Counted from the first letter of the stretch, positions 8,093 through 18,570 are shown. The stretch is DNA of 64,000 nt from Asanoa ishikariensis (GCF_900107455.1 NZ_FNQB01000002.1:1674001-1738000); one strand, 5' to 3'. Notes: generated by a model not told the origin, from the sequence alone. Made by a program: numbers and translations.

Positions 8093-8121
8093 GCCTCCCG
8101 GGTGTGACGTGGATCGCTGGT

Positions 8122-8174
8122 TAACCGGAGCCGGGTCCGTTTATGGTTCGGCTTAGCGGAGCCGGGTCCGTTTA
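8122..8174. promoter_or_regulatory. Tandem TetR operators between tetR and the SDR gene
   Basis: Two 22-bp imperfect palindromes, 8122-8143 (TAACCGGA, 6 bp, TCCGTTTA) and 8153-8174 (TTAGCGGA, 6 bp, TCCGTTTA), share an identical 18-bp stretch and are spaced 31 bp apart, about three helical turns. The position between the divergent starts fits autoregulation and control of the SDR gene. Confidence 0.6.
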
Positions 8175-8197
8175 CAGCTTAGCCCCTGGGAGGAACC

Positions 8198-9103
8198 ATG
8201 ATCACCACTCCGTTCGGCGCCACCTCGACCGCCGCCGACGTGCTCTCGGGCGTCGACCTGACCGGGCGGCGTGCGGTCGTCACGGGTGGGTCGTCCGGCA
8301 TCGGCGCGGCGACCGTCCGCGCGCTGGCCGGCGCCGGTGCGGAGGTGACCCTGGCCGTCCGCGACGTCGCCGCGGGGGAGCGGGTCGCCGCGACCACCAT
8401 CGGCCCGCCACCGGCCGTCGCGCCACTGGATCTGGCCGACCCGGCCTCGGTGGCGGCGTTCGTGGCGGCCTGGTCGGGTCCGCTGGACATCCTGGTCAAC
8501 AACGCCGGGATCATGGCGACGCCGCTGCTGCGTACGGCACGGGGTTGGGAGCTTCAGCTCGCGACCAACCACCTCGGGCATTTCGCGCTGGCGGTCGGGC
8601 TGCATGCCGCGCTCGCGGCCGCCGGGGACGCCCGGATCGTCTCGGTGAGCTCGGTCGGGCACGTCAACGCCGGCATCGACTTCGACGACATCAATTTCGA
8701 GCGCCGGCCGTACGACCCGTGGGTGGCCTATGGGCAGTCGAAGACGGCGAACATCCTCTTCGCGGTCGAGGCGGCCCGCCGCTGGGCGGACGACGGGATC
8801 GCCGTGAACGCGCTGAACCCCGGCCGGATCACCGGGACGAACCTCAGCCGGCACATCGGGGATCTCGCCAACGCGCCGGCGTCCTTCGAGCCGGGAAGCA
8901 CCGACGTGTCGTGGAAGGACGTCGAGCAGGGAGCGGCGACCTCGGTGCTGCTCGCCGGTTCGCCACTGGTCGCGGGCGTCACCGGGCGCTACTTCGAGGA
9001 CTGCGCTGAGGCGGCACCGCACCGGCCCGGCGTGCGGCGTGGCGTGGCCGCGTACGCGTTGGATCCCGAGGCGGCCGAGCGGCTCTGGCAGTTGTCCGCT
9101 TAG
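8198..9103 (+). CDS. Short-chain dehydrogenase/reductase
   Basis: 301-residue NAD(P)-dependent oxidoreductase of the retinol-dehydrogenase/WWOX-like SDR branch. The cofactor motif TGGSSGIGAA is at about residues 28-37, NNAG at about 102-105, and the catalytic Ser (VSSVGH) and YGQSK Tyr/Lys pair follow. The ATG at 8198 has a strong GGGAGGAACC ribosome site. It lies downstream of two TetR operators and is presumably induced by the ligand of the divergent regulator; the substrate is unknown. Its stop overlaps by four bases the end of the convergent unknown gene. Confidence 0.9.
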   Translation: MITTPFGATSTAADVLSGVDLTGRRAVVTGGSSGIGAATVRALAGAGAEVTLAVRDVAAGERVAATTIGPPPAVAPLDLADPASVAAFVAAWSGPLDILVNNAGIMATPLLRTARGWELQLATNHLGHFALAVGLHAALAAAGDARIVSVSSVGHVNAGIDFDDINFERRPYDPWVAYGQSKTANILFAVEAARRWADDGIAVNALNPGRITGTNLSRHIGDLANAPASFEPGSTDVSWKDVEQGAATSVLLAGSPLVAGVTGRYFEDCAEAAPHRPGVRRGVAAYALDPEAAERLWQLSA

Positions 9104-9543
9104 AACCGGCTCGCGTACAGCGGGGCCGGGCTGCTGTCCCACATCGGCATGGTCCAGGTCAGGCCCGCGTCGCGGGCGGCCCGGCGGACCTCGTCGAGGA
9201 AGACGGTGACCCGGCCACCGATCCACTCGAGGTCGGCGGGGCCGAGCAGCGGCACCGCGCCCACCCGGGTCTCGGCCAGCACGCACGGGCGGCCGTCGCG
9301 GGCGACCTGGCGGATCGACTCACCCGTGCGGTCGAGGTGGGTGAGGACGACCGGGACGATGAGCTCCGCCACCATCGCGGTCCAGTGTGGATTGACCAGC
9401 AGGCCGTGGTGGGTCAGCGCACGTAGCGGGCAACCGTCGCCGACCACCCGGGCGGCCAGGAGACCCGCGCCGCCCCGTACCCCGGCATCGAACCGGTAGA
9501 CGCAGGTCAGTTGGCGGATCCGGGTCGCGCGTCGCTTTTCCAT
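9100..9543 (-). CDS. Unknown protein, 147 residues
   Basis: I do not recognise this family. The product starts with a basic stretch (MEKRRATRIR), has no signal peptide or membrane segment, and reads as a folded alpha/beta protein with Cys at positions 14, 38 and 87. Coding potential is supported by the same strong GC-rich third positions as its neighbours and by the tight fit between the SDR gene and the terminator at 9601-9630. It stands alone on its strand. Confidence 0.6.
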   Translation of the reverse strand: MEKRRATRIRQLTCVYRFDAGVRGGAGLLAARVVGDGCPLRALTHHGLLVNPHWTAMVAELIVPVVLTHLDRTGESIRQVARDGRPCVLAETRVGAVPLLGPADLEWIGGRVTVFLDEVRRAARDAGLTWTMPMWDSSPAPLYASRF

Positions 9544-9600
9544 GATCTTCCCCTTCGGGACCGTTCACGGCAGACGGTGTGCGGGTGGTTCTGCCGCGTC

Positions 9601-9630
9601 GGGCCGGACACCGTTTCCGGTGCCCGGCCC
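9601..9630 (-). terminator. Terminator hairpin after the exported-protein operon
   Basis: Arms 9601-9613 and 9618-9630 pair with one mismatch around a TTTC loop, 26 bp after the stop of the minus-strand linker-rich exported protein. It separates that operon from the unknown gene starting at 9543. Confidence 0.6.
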
Positions 9631-9655
9631 TTCCGCAGCGGTAGTGCTCGTGTTA

Positions 9656-10771
9656 CTAGCGGGTGACGACGACCCGGACCGAGTCGAACGCGGGGATCTG
9701 GTTGGCCCGCACCATCATCGGGATGCGGTGCGAACCGTCACCGGCCCACGCGGCGCACTGGGCGACACCGGTCGCGGCCAGACCAGGCACGGTCACGGTC
9801 ACAGTGTCGGGGGCAGCGCCGCCGCCGCCGTCCTCAACCGCCTTGAAGAAGGCCGGCACCGGAGCCGGGTCCTGGGCGCCACGGCCGCTCAGCAGGCGGC
9901 AGGCCATGTGGAAGTGACCGCGGACCAGGCCCTCCTCGGTGAGGAAGGAGCTCTCCTTGTAGTAGCCACCCGCGCCGGCCGGCAGGAACCGGTCACGGAC
10001 CAGGTTGCGGGTGCTCACCTGGATGTCGAACGGCTGGTTGATCCGGGCCCGGGCGGGCGCCCGGCTGATCAGCAGCGTCGGGTTGTTCTCGACGGAGCCG
10101 ACCTCACCGAACTGGGTGGTGACGCAACGCGGGCCGGCCTGGAAGCCGTCGTGCTGCTGGAGGCTGCTGCCGTCGCAGGTGTTGCCGAGCGGCTCCGGCA
10201 GCGCCGGGGGCGGCGGGGGAGCGGCGGGCGAGGTCGGGCTGGTGGTGGGATCGCTGCCATTGCCCGTGCCCGTGCTCGGCGAGGTCGTGCTGCCGGGGCT
10301 CGAACCGCCGTTGTTGCCACCGCCGTTGTTGCCGCCACCGTTCGAGCCGCCGTTGGAGCTGGACGGCGTGGTGGTCGGTCGGCAGTTCCGGTTCCGGTCG
10401 TTGTTCTGGCGCCGCTGCTCGGCCTGGGCCTTCGCGGCGGCGGAGGCCGTCGCCTTGGCCGCGGCCGCCGCCTTGGCGTCGACGGCGGGGGCGTCGCCCG
10501 TCGTGCCGTCGCCGGCCGCACCGGCCACCTCACCGGCCGGAGCGTCAGCCGGCGGCGTCGCGTTCGGGTCCTGCTCGGTGCTGTGGTCGTGCGCTGCGGC
10601 GGCGGCCGATGTCGGCTGACACCACGGCAGGTTGTTGCCGCTGTTGTGACCCCGGCGGCTGCCCGCGAGCGACACCTGTGTGACAGCCACGAGGCCGGCG
10701 AATACCGCCAGCGTCGCGAACACGGCGATGTACCGCCGGTTCTTGCGGGGGGCCTGCCTACTTCTGGTCAT
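9656..10771 (-). CDS. Exported or membrane-anchored protein with low-complexity linker
   Basis: 371 residues of unknown function. A basic N-terminus (MTRSRQAPRKNRR) and hydrophobic segment (about 14-36) give a signal anchor. Next come an Ala/Lys/Gln-rich, probably helical stretch (about 95-125), a Gly/Asn- and Ser/Thr/Pro-rich linker (about 130-190), and a C-terminal domain (about 190-371) with four cysteines (GNTCDGSS, GPRCVTTQF, HMACRLL, VAQCAAW) that could form two disulphides. It follows the DUF4142 gene by 56 bp and is probably co-transcribed with it. Some actinomycete homologues are labelled Pecanex-like, which I consider unreliable. Confidence 0.7.
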   Translation of the reverse strand: MTRSRQAPRKNRRYIAVFATLAVFAGLVAVTQVSLAGSRRGHNSGNNLPWCQPTSAAAAAHDHSTEQDPNATPPADAPAGEVAGAAGDGTTGDAPAVDAKAAAAAKATASAAAKAQAEQRRQNNDRNRNCRPTTTPSSSNGGSNGGGNNGGGNNGGSSPGSTTSPSTGTGNGSDPTTSPTSPAAPPPPPALPEPLGNTCDGSSLQQHDGFQAGPRCVTTQFGEVGSVENNPTLLISRAPARARINQPFDIQVSTRNLVRDRFLPAGAGGYYKESSFLTEEGLVRGHFHMACRLLSGRGAQDPAPVPAFFKAVEDGGGGAAPDTVTVTVPGLAATGVAQCAAWAGDGSHRIPMMVRANQIPAFDSVRVVVTR

Positions 10772-10827
10772 TACGTGTCACCTTCCATGTGGACACACGC
10801 CGTTGCGGTTTGTTTGTTTTTGTGGTG

Positions 10828-11772
10828 TTACCGAGGACGCGTTACGCGGATCATGGTGATGACGCCGGCGATGAGCGCGGCTCCCAACACCAGCCAGATC
10901 ACTGTCGGACTGACACCGCTCTTGATGTAGCCCGCGGCGGGAACGGGGCCGCCGGCCGGCTCGGGGGGAAGCGGAATGTGTTGCCAGTCGACCAGGGAAG
11001 TGCTTTCCAGCAGCGTGAGGTGCGTACTCACGAACTGGTTCGACTGTTGAGCCAGCTCACGGACGAGGTCGTTGCGGGTGCCGGCGCGGACGAAGGCGAT
11101 GGCGGAGTAGACCTTGCCGTGCGCGACGCGCAGCCGGTCGACGAAAATTTGGTCGAACTCGTCGCCCTCGGCGTCGCGCATTTCCTGCAGCCAGAACTGC
11201 TGGTCGGCGTTGGGCTCGTTCGGGATCTCGATGCCGAGGCGCTGGGCTGCCGTGACGTCGAGCTTGTCGAGGACGGCGTGCTGCTCGGCAATCATCTTGC
11301 CGATCTCCTTGACCCGCGGGTTCTTGCCCTTCTCCACGGCCATCTCGCCGGCGGGCTGTTCCCACAGGCCGGCGAGCCGCACCTTGACCACCAGGTCGAC
11401 GTCCGAGGGACCGACCGGACCGTATTTTCCGTTCTCGGCGATAGCCACGTCCGGCGGCACCGGAACCGGCAGCTTCTCCGGACCCGGCGACGGCGCGAGG
11501 TAGCGCAGCTTGCTCGTGTCCTGCATGGCATTCATCGCGGCCAGGTGTGCGGCGGCGTTGCTGTTCCAGGTGGCCTGGTTCATCGCCGCCATGTGCTCGG
11601 TGTGGCTCATCCCCGCCATGTGGCCGGGATGGGTCATGGCGCCGCCACCCACGGCCGCCACCGGGGCACGGTAGTGGTCGTTGGCCAGGGCCGCGGACGC
11701 CGGCACCAGCGCCACCAACGACGCCACCGCGATCGCTCGCGCTCCCAACCCGACCAGCTGCCGGACTTCCAC
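10828..11772 (-). CDS. Exported DUF4142 protein with His/Met-rich N-terminus and C-terminal anchor
   Basis: 314 residues. Signal peptide at 1-30 (cleavage after ASAALA), then a Met/His-rich segment (about 46-64, MTHPGHMAGMSHTEHMAAMN) that looks able to bind copper or another soft metal. A DUF4142 helical domain of ferritin-like type follows (about 125-270), then a transmembrane helix near the C-terminus (PTVIWLVLGAALIAGVITMI) and a basic tail. The GTG at 11772 is chosen because GGAGG lies seven bases before it; upstream in-frame starts lack this. Divergent from the haem/ferredoxin membrane protein. DUF4142 has no established biochemical role; the metal idea is inference. Confidence 0.8.
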   Translation of the reverse strand: MEVRQLVGLGARAIAVASLVALVPASAALANDHYRAPVAAVGGGAMTHPGHMAGMSHTEHMAAMNQATWNSNAAAHLAAMNAMQDTSKLRYLAPSPGPEKLPVPVPPDVAIAENGKYGPVGPSDVDLVVKVRLAGLWEQPAGEMAVEKGKNPRVKEIGKMIAEQHAVLDKLDVTAAQRLGIEIPNEPNADQQFWLQEMRDAEGDEFDQIFVDRLRVAHGKVYSAIAFVRAGTRNDLVRELAQQSNQFVSTHLTLLESTSLVDWQHIPLPPEPAGGPVPAAGYIKSGVSPTVIWLVLGAALIAGVITMIRVTRPR

Positions 11773-11895
11773 TTTCACTCCTCCGGGGACGGCGGCCGTA
11801 GCCGCACCTCGACACGCAGAGAGACGATAAACGTCTGTCAATTAGAGAAGGCTTAAGTGAAGGAAGGCCTAGGCCACTCCTAAAGCAAATTTATA

Positions 11896-11905
11896 GTTCG
11901 CGAAC
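11896..11905. promoter_or_regulatory. Palindrome GTTCGCGAAC in the divergent intergenic region
   Basis: A perfect 10-bp palindrome in the 276-bp space between the DUF4142 and membrane-ferredoxin genes. It lies about 75 bp upstream of the TTGACA promoter of the plus-strand operon. A regulator site is possible but unproven. Confidence 0.25.
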
Positions 11906-11977
11906 CGACTGTCCGGTGACCGTTCCTGTGCGTGTTGGCCACGGAAAACTTCCCCCGAAACGCGCGACGGCACCAGA

Positions 11978-12005
11978 TTGACAATTCGTCGTGCCGCACC
12001 ATACT
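11978..12005 (+). promoter_or_regulatory. Sigma-70-type promoter of the membrane-ferredoxin operon
   Basis: TTGACA (11978-11983), 16-bp spacer, CATACT (12000-12005); start of transcription would be near 12012, leaving a leader of roughly 37 bases with a GGGAGG ribosome site. The -35 box is a perfect consensus match, unusual in this GC-rich window. Confidence 0.6.
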
Positions 12006-12048
12006 TGCGTTGTCCCCACATCCCCTCACGAACATGGGAGGAACCGCC

Positions 12049-12942
12049 GTGCGCAACGCACAGGAGAGCGTGCACATCGTCGCGGCCACAGTTGGGTTCG
12101 TGTCGCTCTTCCTGCTCTGGCTGGCGGTCCTCTGGGGACTCATGCTCCGCAACGGTTGGGCCCAGAGCCGGATCAAGCACGCCACTGTGTACGGAATCCA
12201 CCAGACCATCGCGCTGCTCGGCCTCACGCTCGGCGTGGTGCACGGGTTCACGCAGCTCGCCGGCCCCATGGGCACGGTCAGACTGGTCGACGTGGTTGTG
12301 CCTTTCACCAACCCGTACGACCCGATCGGCATCGGCGTCGGCGTGATCTCGCTCGAGCTCTTCGCGGCCTGCACCCTTTCGGTGCTGATCCAGAAGAAGA
12401 TCGGCTACACCCGCTGGCGGGCGTTCCACGCGTTCAACTACGTCGCCTACATGCTCCTGGTCGGACACGTGCTGATGTCCGGCTCCGAGATGGCCGCGGG
12501 CATCCGCTGGGGCGCCGTCCTCGGCTCCTTCGTGATCACCCTGCTGTTGTGGATGACCACGACACCCTGGTGGCTCGGTTGGCGCCAGGAGCGCAACAAC
12601 CGACGCAACGACCGCGCCGGCGTCGGCGACGAGCTGCTGGTGAACGTGGACGGCAACCGGTGCGCGCGGTTCGGGTTCTGCGAGCACGAGGCGCCCAAGG
12701 TGTTCGCCCTGCGTGGCGACGGACGCCTGGCCTACAAGGCGACCGTGCCGCCCGAGCTCGCGAATGACGTGATCAGAGCCGTGGAGGTGTGTCCGGCCCG
12801 AGCGATCCAGCTCAACCGGACCGCGACCACGGTGGTTACCCAAAAGAAGACTGAGCCGGCCGAGGAACCACTGACCGGCCCCACACGGATTCCGGCGGGC
12901 TCGGGCGCCGGACCACGTCGACGTAGCAGGGGAGACCGATGA
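12049..12942 (+). CDS. Haem-b ferric-reductase-like membrane protein fused to a 3Fe-4S-type ferredoxin domain
   Basis: 297 residues. Four to five membrane helices in the first 175 residues carry two histidine pairs, His51/His65 (H-x13-H) and His127/His140 (H-x12-H), the layout of a two-haem cytochrome b as in ferric reductase and NADPH oxidase membrane domains. After a basic loop (about 180-195), residues about 200-260 form a small ferredoxin (CARFGFC ... VEVCPARAI, a C-x5-C ... CP pattern typical of single 3Fe-4S clusters). The downstream flavoprotein overlaps by four bases and is the obvious electron donor. GTG 12049 is chosen because GGGAGG precedes it by seven bases. Electron flow NAD(P)H, FAD, Fe-S, haems, outside is inferred. 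Confidence 0.82.
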   Translation: MRNAQESVHIVAATVGFVSLFLLWLAVLWGLMLRNGWAQSRIKHATVYGIHQTIALLGLTLGVVHGFTQLAGPMGTVRLVDVVVPFTNPYDPIGIGVGVISLELFAACTLSVLIQKKIGYTRWRAFHAFNYVAYMLLVGHVLMSGSEMAAGIRWGAVLGSFVITLLLWMTTTPWWLGWRQERNNRRNDRAGVGDELLVNVDGNRCARFGFCEHEAPKVFALRGDGRLAYKATVPPELANDVIRAVEVCPARAIQLNRTATTVVTQKKTEPAEEPLTGPTRIPAGSGAGPRRRSRGDR

Positions 12943-14237
12943 CGCGGCGGAACAGGCGCGCGGACTACGGCCGGATTCTGATCGTCGGAACGGGACGCGC
13001 TGGCGTTGCCGCGGCCGAGGAGCTTCGGCGCCAGGGATACCCGGGCGAGATCGCGATGGTCGGTGCGGAAAAGGAAGGCCCGTACGACCGTCCGTCGTGC
13101 TCCAAGGGCATCCTGACCGGCCACAAGCGCCCGCAGGACACCCGGATGCCGTTCCACGACGAAGACCTGACCTGGTATCTGGGCCGGCGCGCCGTGGACC
13201 TCGACCCGGACAACCGCCGGGTGGAGACCGACACCGGCGAGTCCTTCGCGTACGACGGTCTGGTCATCGCCACCGGCTCGTCGCCCAGCATGCCCAAGTG
13301 GGCCGCCGAGCCGGGTGTGCACCTGCTGCACAACCTCGAGCACGCCTGGTCGCTGCGCCGCGCACTGCGCGACGCGGAGCGGGTCATCATCGTGGGCGGC
13401 GGCATCACCGGCAGCGAGGTCGCCTCCGCGGTGCGCTCGATGGCCCGCAACTGCGTGGTCATCGACTCCAAGCAGCAGGTGATGGTCCGGGCGCTCGGCG
13501 AAGAGGTCGGCAACCACGTCACCGATGTGATGCGTGGCGAAGGCGTCGACTTCCGCCTCGGCCACCGGGTGGCCTCCGCCAACCGGTTCCGCGACGGCTG
13601 GATGGTGCAACTCGACGACGGCGAGAACCTGGTCGGCGACGTGGTGGTCGCGACCACCGGTGGCCGCCCGGACACCGCCTGGCTGGAGAACGCGGGCATC
13701 GACCTGTCCAAGGGCGTCGTCTGCGACGAGAGCCTGCGGGTGGTCGGCCTCGAAGATGTCGTCGCCTGTGGAGCGGTCGCGACCTGGCCCAACCTGCGGT
13801 ACGGCCCGCAGCTACGCAAGGCCGAGCACTGGATCAGCTCCCTCGAGCAGGGCCGCGGCGCAGCCCGCACGCTGCTCGCCGAGGACGGCGACCCGGGCCC
13901 GGTCACGGTCATCCCGCGCTTCTGGACCGAGCAATGGGGCCTGCGCATCCAGGTCTGCGGCGAGCTCGTACCCGACGGCGAGGTCTCGATCAGCGAGATG
14001 AAGCGGCACCGCCGCGACACCGCCCGCGCCGGCGTCGTGGTCGGGTACCACCGCGACGACCGCCTGGTCGGCCTGGTCTCGGTCAACGCGGCGCACGCTT
14101 TCACCTCGCTCGCCCGCGCGATGATCGCGACCCCGCTGCCGGCCGTGCAGGCAACCCCGATGCCGCTGCAGACGGACAAGCCGCTCAACACCGAAATCGC
14201 CGAGCCGGCCCGCCGCCGCCTCGCCTCGGTGGCCTGA
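12939..14237 (+). CDS. FAD-dependent ferredoxin reductase (NAD(P)H)
   Basis: 432-residue pyridine nucleotide-disulphide oxidoreductase of the ferredoxin/rubredoxin reductase type. The FAD-binding motif is IVGTGRAGVAAAE (about 15-27), the PYDRPSCSKG block follows, and the NAD(P)-binding motif IIVGGGITGSEVAS lies near 150. A reductase C-terminal domain ends the protein. There is no redox-active CxxxxC pair, so it transfers electrons through FAD to a ferredoxin, most likely the one fused to the membrane protein encoded immediately upstream (ATGA overlap). The gene is followed by an AT-rich stretch and a strong terminator hairpin. Confidence 0.88.
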   Translation: MTRRNRRADYGRILIVGTGRAGVAAAEELRRQGYPGEIAMVGAEKEGPYDRPSCSKGILTGHKRPQDTRMPFHDEDLTWYLGRRAVDLDPDNRRVETDTGESFAYDGLVIATGSSPSMPKWAAEPGVHLLHNLEHAWSLRRALRDAERVIIVGGGITGSEVASAVRSMARNCVVIDSKQQVMVRALGEEVGNHVTDVMRGEGVDFRLGHRVASANRFRDGWMVQLDDGENLVGDVVVATTGGRPDTAWLENAGIDLSKGVVCDESLRVVGLEDVVACGAVATWPNLRYGPQLRKAEHWISSLEQGRGAARTLLAEDGDPGPVTVIPRFWTEQWGLRIQVCGELVPDGEVSISEMKRHRRDTARAGVVVGYHRDDRLVGLVSVNAAHAFTSLARAMIATPLPAVQATPMPLQTDKPLNTEIAEPARRRLASVA

Positions 14238-14302
14238 CCCGCGACAATGTGAATTGTTAATATTACGGTCGGTCACTTAAGAAAGAAATAAGCAAAGAAT
14301 AG

Positions 14303-14333
14303 GGTTGGCCGGAGCATTTAGCTCCGGCCAACC
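14303..14333 (+). terminator. Strong terminator hairpin
   Basis: A perfect 13-bp stem (14303-14315 with 14321-14333) and ATTTA loop, 65 bp after the ferredoxin reductase stop. It is preceded by an AT-rich stretch (about 14245-14300), unusual for this window. Confidence 0.75.
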
Positions 14334-15537
14334 TCGCATTCAGCGGTAAGCGATGCGCGCGATGGTAGGCAACCGCCTGCCAGCGCCCTATGGACCTAGC
14401 CCGAAGTGGTGGACAGCGTTCGGTGGCCACACCCACTCAACGGTTTCCGCTCGCGACCACGACCTGGTCGTGTGGCAGTGGGAACTCGCGGTCGGGTCAC
14501 GCCAGGGTGAACGTGGTGGTGTCCGGGCCGGGTGTTGGTGTGGCGGCGGCTTGGTCGCGCGGCGGGGTGCGGCGGCGGCTTGGTCGCGGCACTCGCCCGG
14601 CGGCCCGCACCGCGGCGACCGCAGCGCGCAGCCCGGCGTTCTCGCGGCCGGGGGGTCGCAATCTGGTCGTGCGGCGGTGGATGCGGCCACGGGCAGGTCG
14701 CAAGAGGGTGGTCGTGGTGGCGGCCCCGGCCGCGCGGGGTGCGGTCGCGATCTAGTTGCGCGGCAGCGGTGTGGCCGCGAGCGGGTCGTGACTGCGGGGT
14801 CGACGGTGACCCCGATGTCCAGGCACCGGGTCCCAGCCGGTGATGCCGACGGCCAGCGGCGCGCCGGGCGCGAGCGGCACCACGGGGTGCACCCAGTGGA
14901 CGGCGGGGCCGGACAAGGGGGGGCGGGCGCGGCGCGTCGCGGCAAGGAACCTCGACGATCAGGTCGTCTGTCATAACGCGTCATCGGCACGGGTGTGCCG
15001 CGACCGAGGGTCCGGTCCATGATCCTGTGCGTCTGGTCGACAACCCGCACAGCATCCGCCCACGATCATGTGTGGCTGGTCGGGTGCTGGCGCGGCGTGG
15101 CGCCCAGACCCGGCGCACACGATCACGCAAACCCATCCCGCCATACAGATCCACCACACAGGACCACGCCCACCCGCCCAGCCACCAACCCGGCCCGATC
15201 ACGATCAGGCGAGGCAAGCCCTTGCAAGTGATCCAGGGACGCCACTAGGCGGTGGCGCGATCAGGGCACCCATCCGGGTGGTGGCGGGAGCCGGGCGCTG
15301 CCGGGTGGTGGCGGGAGCCGGGCGCGGCCGGGTGGTGGTGGGAGCCGGGCGCGGCCGGGTGGTGGTGGGAGCCGGGCGCTGCCGGGTGGTGGTGGGAGCC
15401 GGGCGCTGCCGGGTGGCGTCGGCCGCGTCGTCGCCGACTCCGGCTGGCGGCCGCCGTCGGTCGCCGTGATGAAGACATGCGGCCGCGTGCGGAAAGCCAC
15501 CGAGCGGCTCTTCACCCCGCGCCCCCAGCGGCGGCGT
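14334..15537. other. Gene-poor 1.2-kb region, no supported gene
   Basis: I find no protein I can support here. Open frames exist on both strands, but their products are dominated by Arg, Pro and Ala, no frame stays open over the whole stretch, and none shows a recognisable motif. An 18-bp direct repeat occurs at 14542-14559 and 14571-14588 (29 bp apart), and the end is a 27-bp minisatellite. The composition looks like decayed coding sequence or non-coding repeat-rich DNA. A frame of 78 residues on the minus strand (14981-15217, start MPRLIVIGPGWWLGG) is the least unlikely gene, but I do not call it. Confidence 0.5.
15274..15408. repeat. Minisatellite, five 27-bp tandem units
   Basis: Five consecutive 27-bp units start at 15274, 15301, 15328, 15355 and 15382, differing only at two positions (GGCGGG or GGTGGG; CGCTG or CGCGG). 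A partial sixth unit follows. Because 27 is nine codons, every frame gives a nine-residue repeat (for example AGWWWEPGA on the plus strand), which makes spurious open frames. The array lies between the gene-poor region and the end of ligA. Confidence 0.92.
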
Positions 15538-17709
<2,172 letters not shown>

Positions 17710-17736
17710 CTAGCGGGCGGGTACGACAAGACGGCG

Positions 17737-18504
17737 TCAGCCGGCCGCCGTCCGACGAGCGGCGTACGCGCGCAGGGCTCGCAGAAAATCGATCTTGCGG
17801 AAGCCGGGCCAGTAGACGTCGCAGAAATACAGCGAGGAGAACGCCGACTGCCAGAGCAGAAACCCCGACATCCGTTGCTCGCCACTCGTCCGGATGACCA
17901 GGTCAGGGTCCGGCAGCCCGCTCGTGTCGAGATGCGCGTCGATGTCAGATGGTGCGAAACGGTCTGCCAGCGCGAGCGGCGACTCTCCGGACGCCGCCGC
18001 CGCGACCAGACCCCGCCGAACCGCCTCGACCACCTCCGACCGGCCGTCATAGCCGATGGCCACCGTCAAGGTCCACGGCCGGTCCCGGGTCGCCAGAACC
18101 GCGTCCGAGAGCGCCAGCCGAGTCGAGGACGGTAACAACGAGACCTGCCCGGCGACCCGCACCCGCCACGGGCTCGACGGGCGGGCCAGCCGCTCACGGC
18201 ACGCGTCCTCGATCAGCCGCAGCAGGTGGTCGACCTCGCCCGCCGAGCGCTTGCGCAGGTTGTCGGCCGACGCGGCATAGACCGTGACGCAGCCGATGCC
18301 GAGTTCACCGCACCAGCCGAGGACCCGGTCGAGGTGCTCCGCGCCGTGCCGATGTCCGTCGCCGGATGAGGCGTACCCCATCTGCTTCGCCCATCGGCGA
18401 TTGCCGTCCGTGACGATCGCGACGTGCCGCGGCACCGAGGTCAACGTGCGTCGAAGTCTTCGCGCATAGGCGCGCTCGGCGAGCGCTCGCACCGACGTGA
18501 TCAT
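17737..18504 (-). CDS. cis-Prenyltransferase, UppS family (short-chain type possible)
   Basis: 255-residue Z-isoprenyl diphosphate synthase condensing isopentenyl diphosphate with an allylic primer. VAIVTDGNRRWAKQMG carries the catalytic Asp (usual MDGNGRWA, here with Thr and Arg changes), and PDPDLVIRTSGEQRMSGFLL plus SSLYFCDVYWPGF are the conserved C-terminal blocks. Actinobacteria often have two such enzymes, one making the long lipid carrier and one a Z-farnesyl product (as mycobacterial Rv1086); which one this is cannot be decided here. It is transcribed toward ligA, 66 bp away. Confidence 0.88.
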   Translation of the reverse strand: MITSVRALAERAYARRLRRTLTSVPRHVAIVTDGNRRWAKQMGYASSGDGHRHGAEHLDRVLGWCGELGIGCVTVYAASADNLRKRSAGEVDHLLRLIEDACRERLARPSSPWRVRVAGQVSLLPSSTRLALSDAVLATRDRPWTLTVAIGYDGRSEVVEAVRRGLVAAAASGESPLALADRFAPSDIDAHLDTSGLPDPDLVIRTSGEQRMSGFLLWQSAFSSLYFCDVYWPGFRKIDFLRALRAYAARRTAAG

Positions 18505-18570
18505 GCCCGATCAAACCACGAAGGCCGTCCGAGAGGGGGAAAATCAATCCCGGAGACGGGGGGTACGCGC

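Noticed and set aside
14388-15217. Overlapping frames encoding Arg/Pro-rich proteins, as possible plasmid or phage genes
   Set aside because: No recognisable motif, biased composition and no ribosome sites; likely non-coding or decayed.
15274-15408. Possible CRISPR array
   Set aside because: The 27-bp units are contiguous with no spacers, and no cas gene is near; it is a minisatellite.
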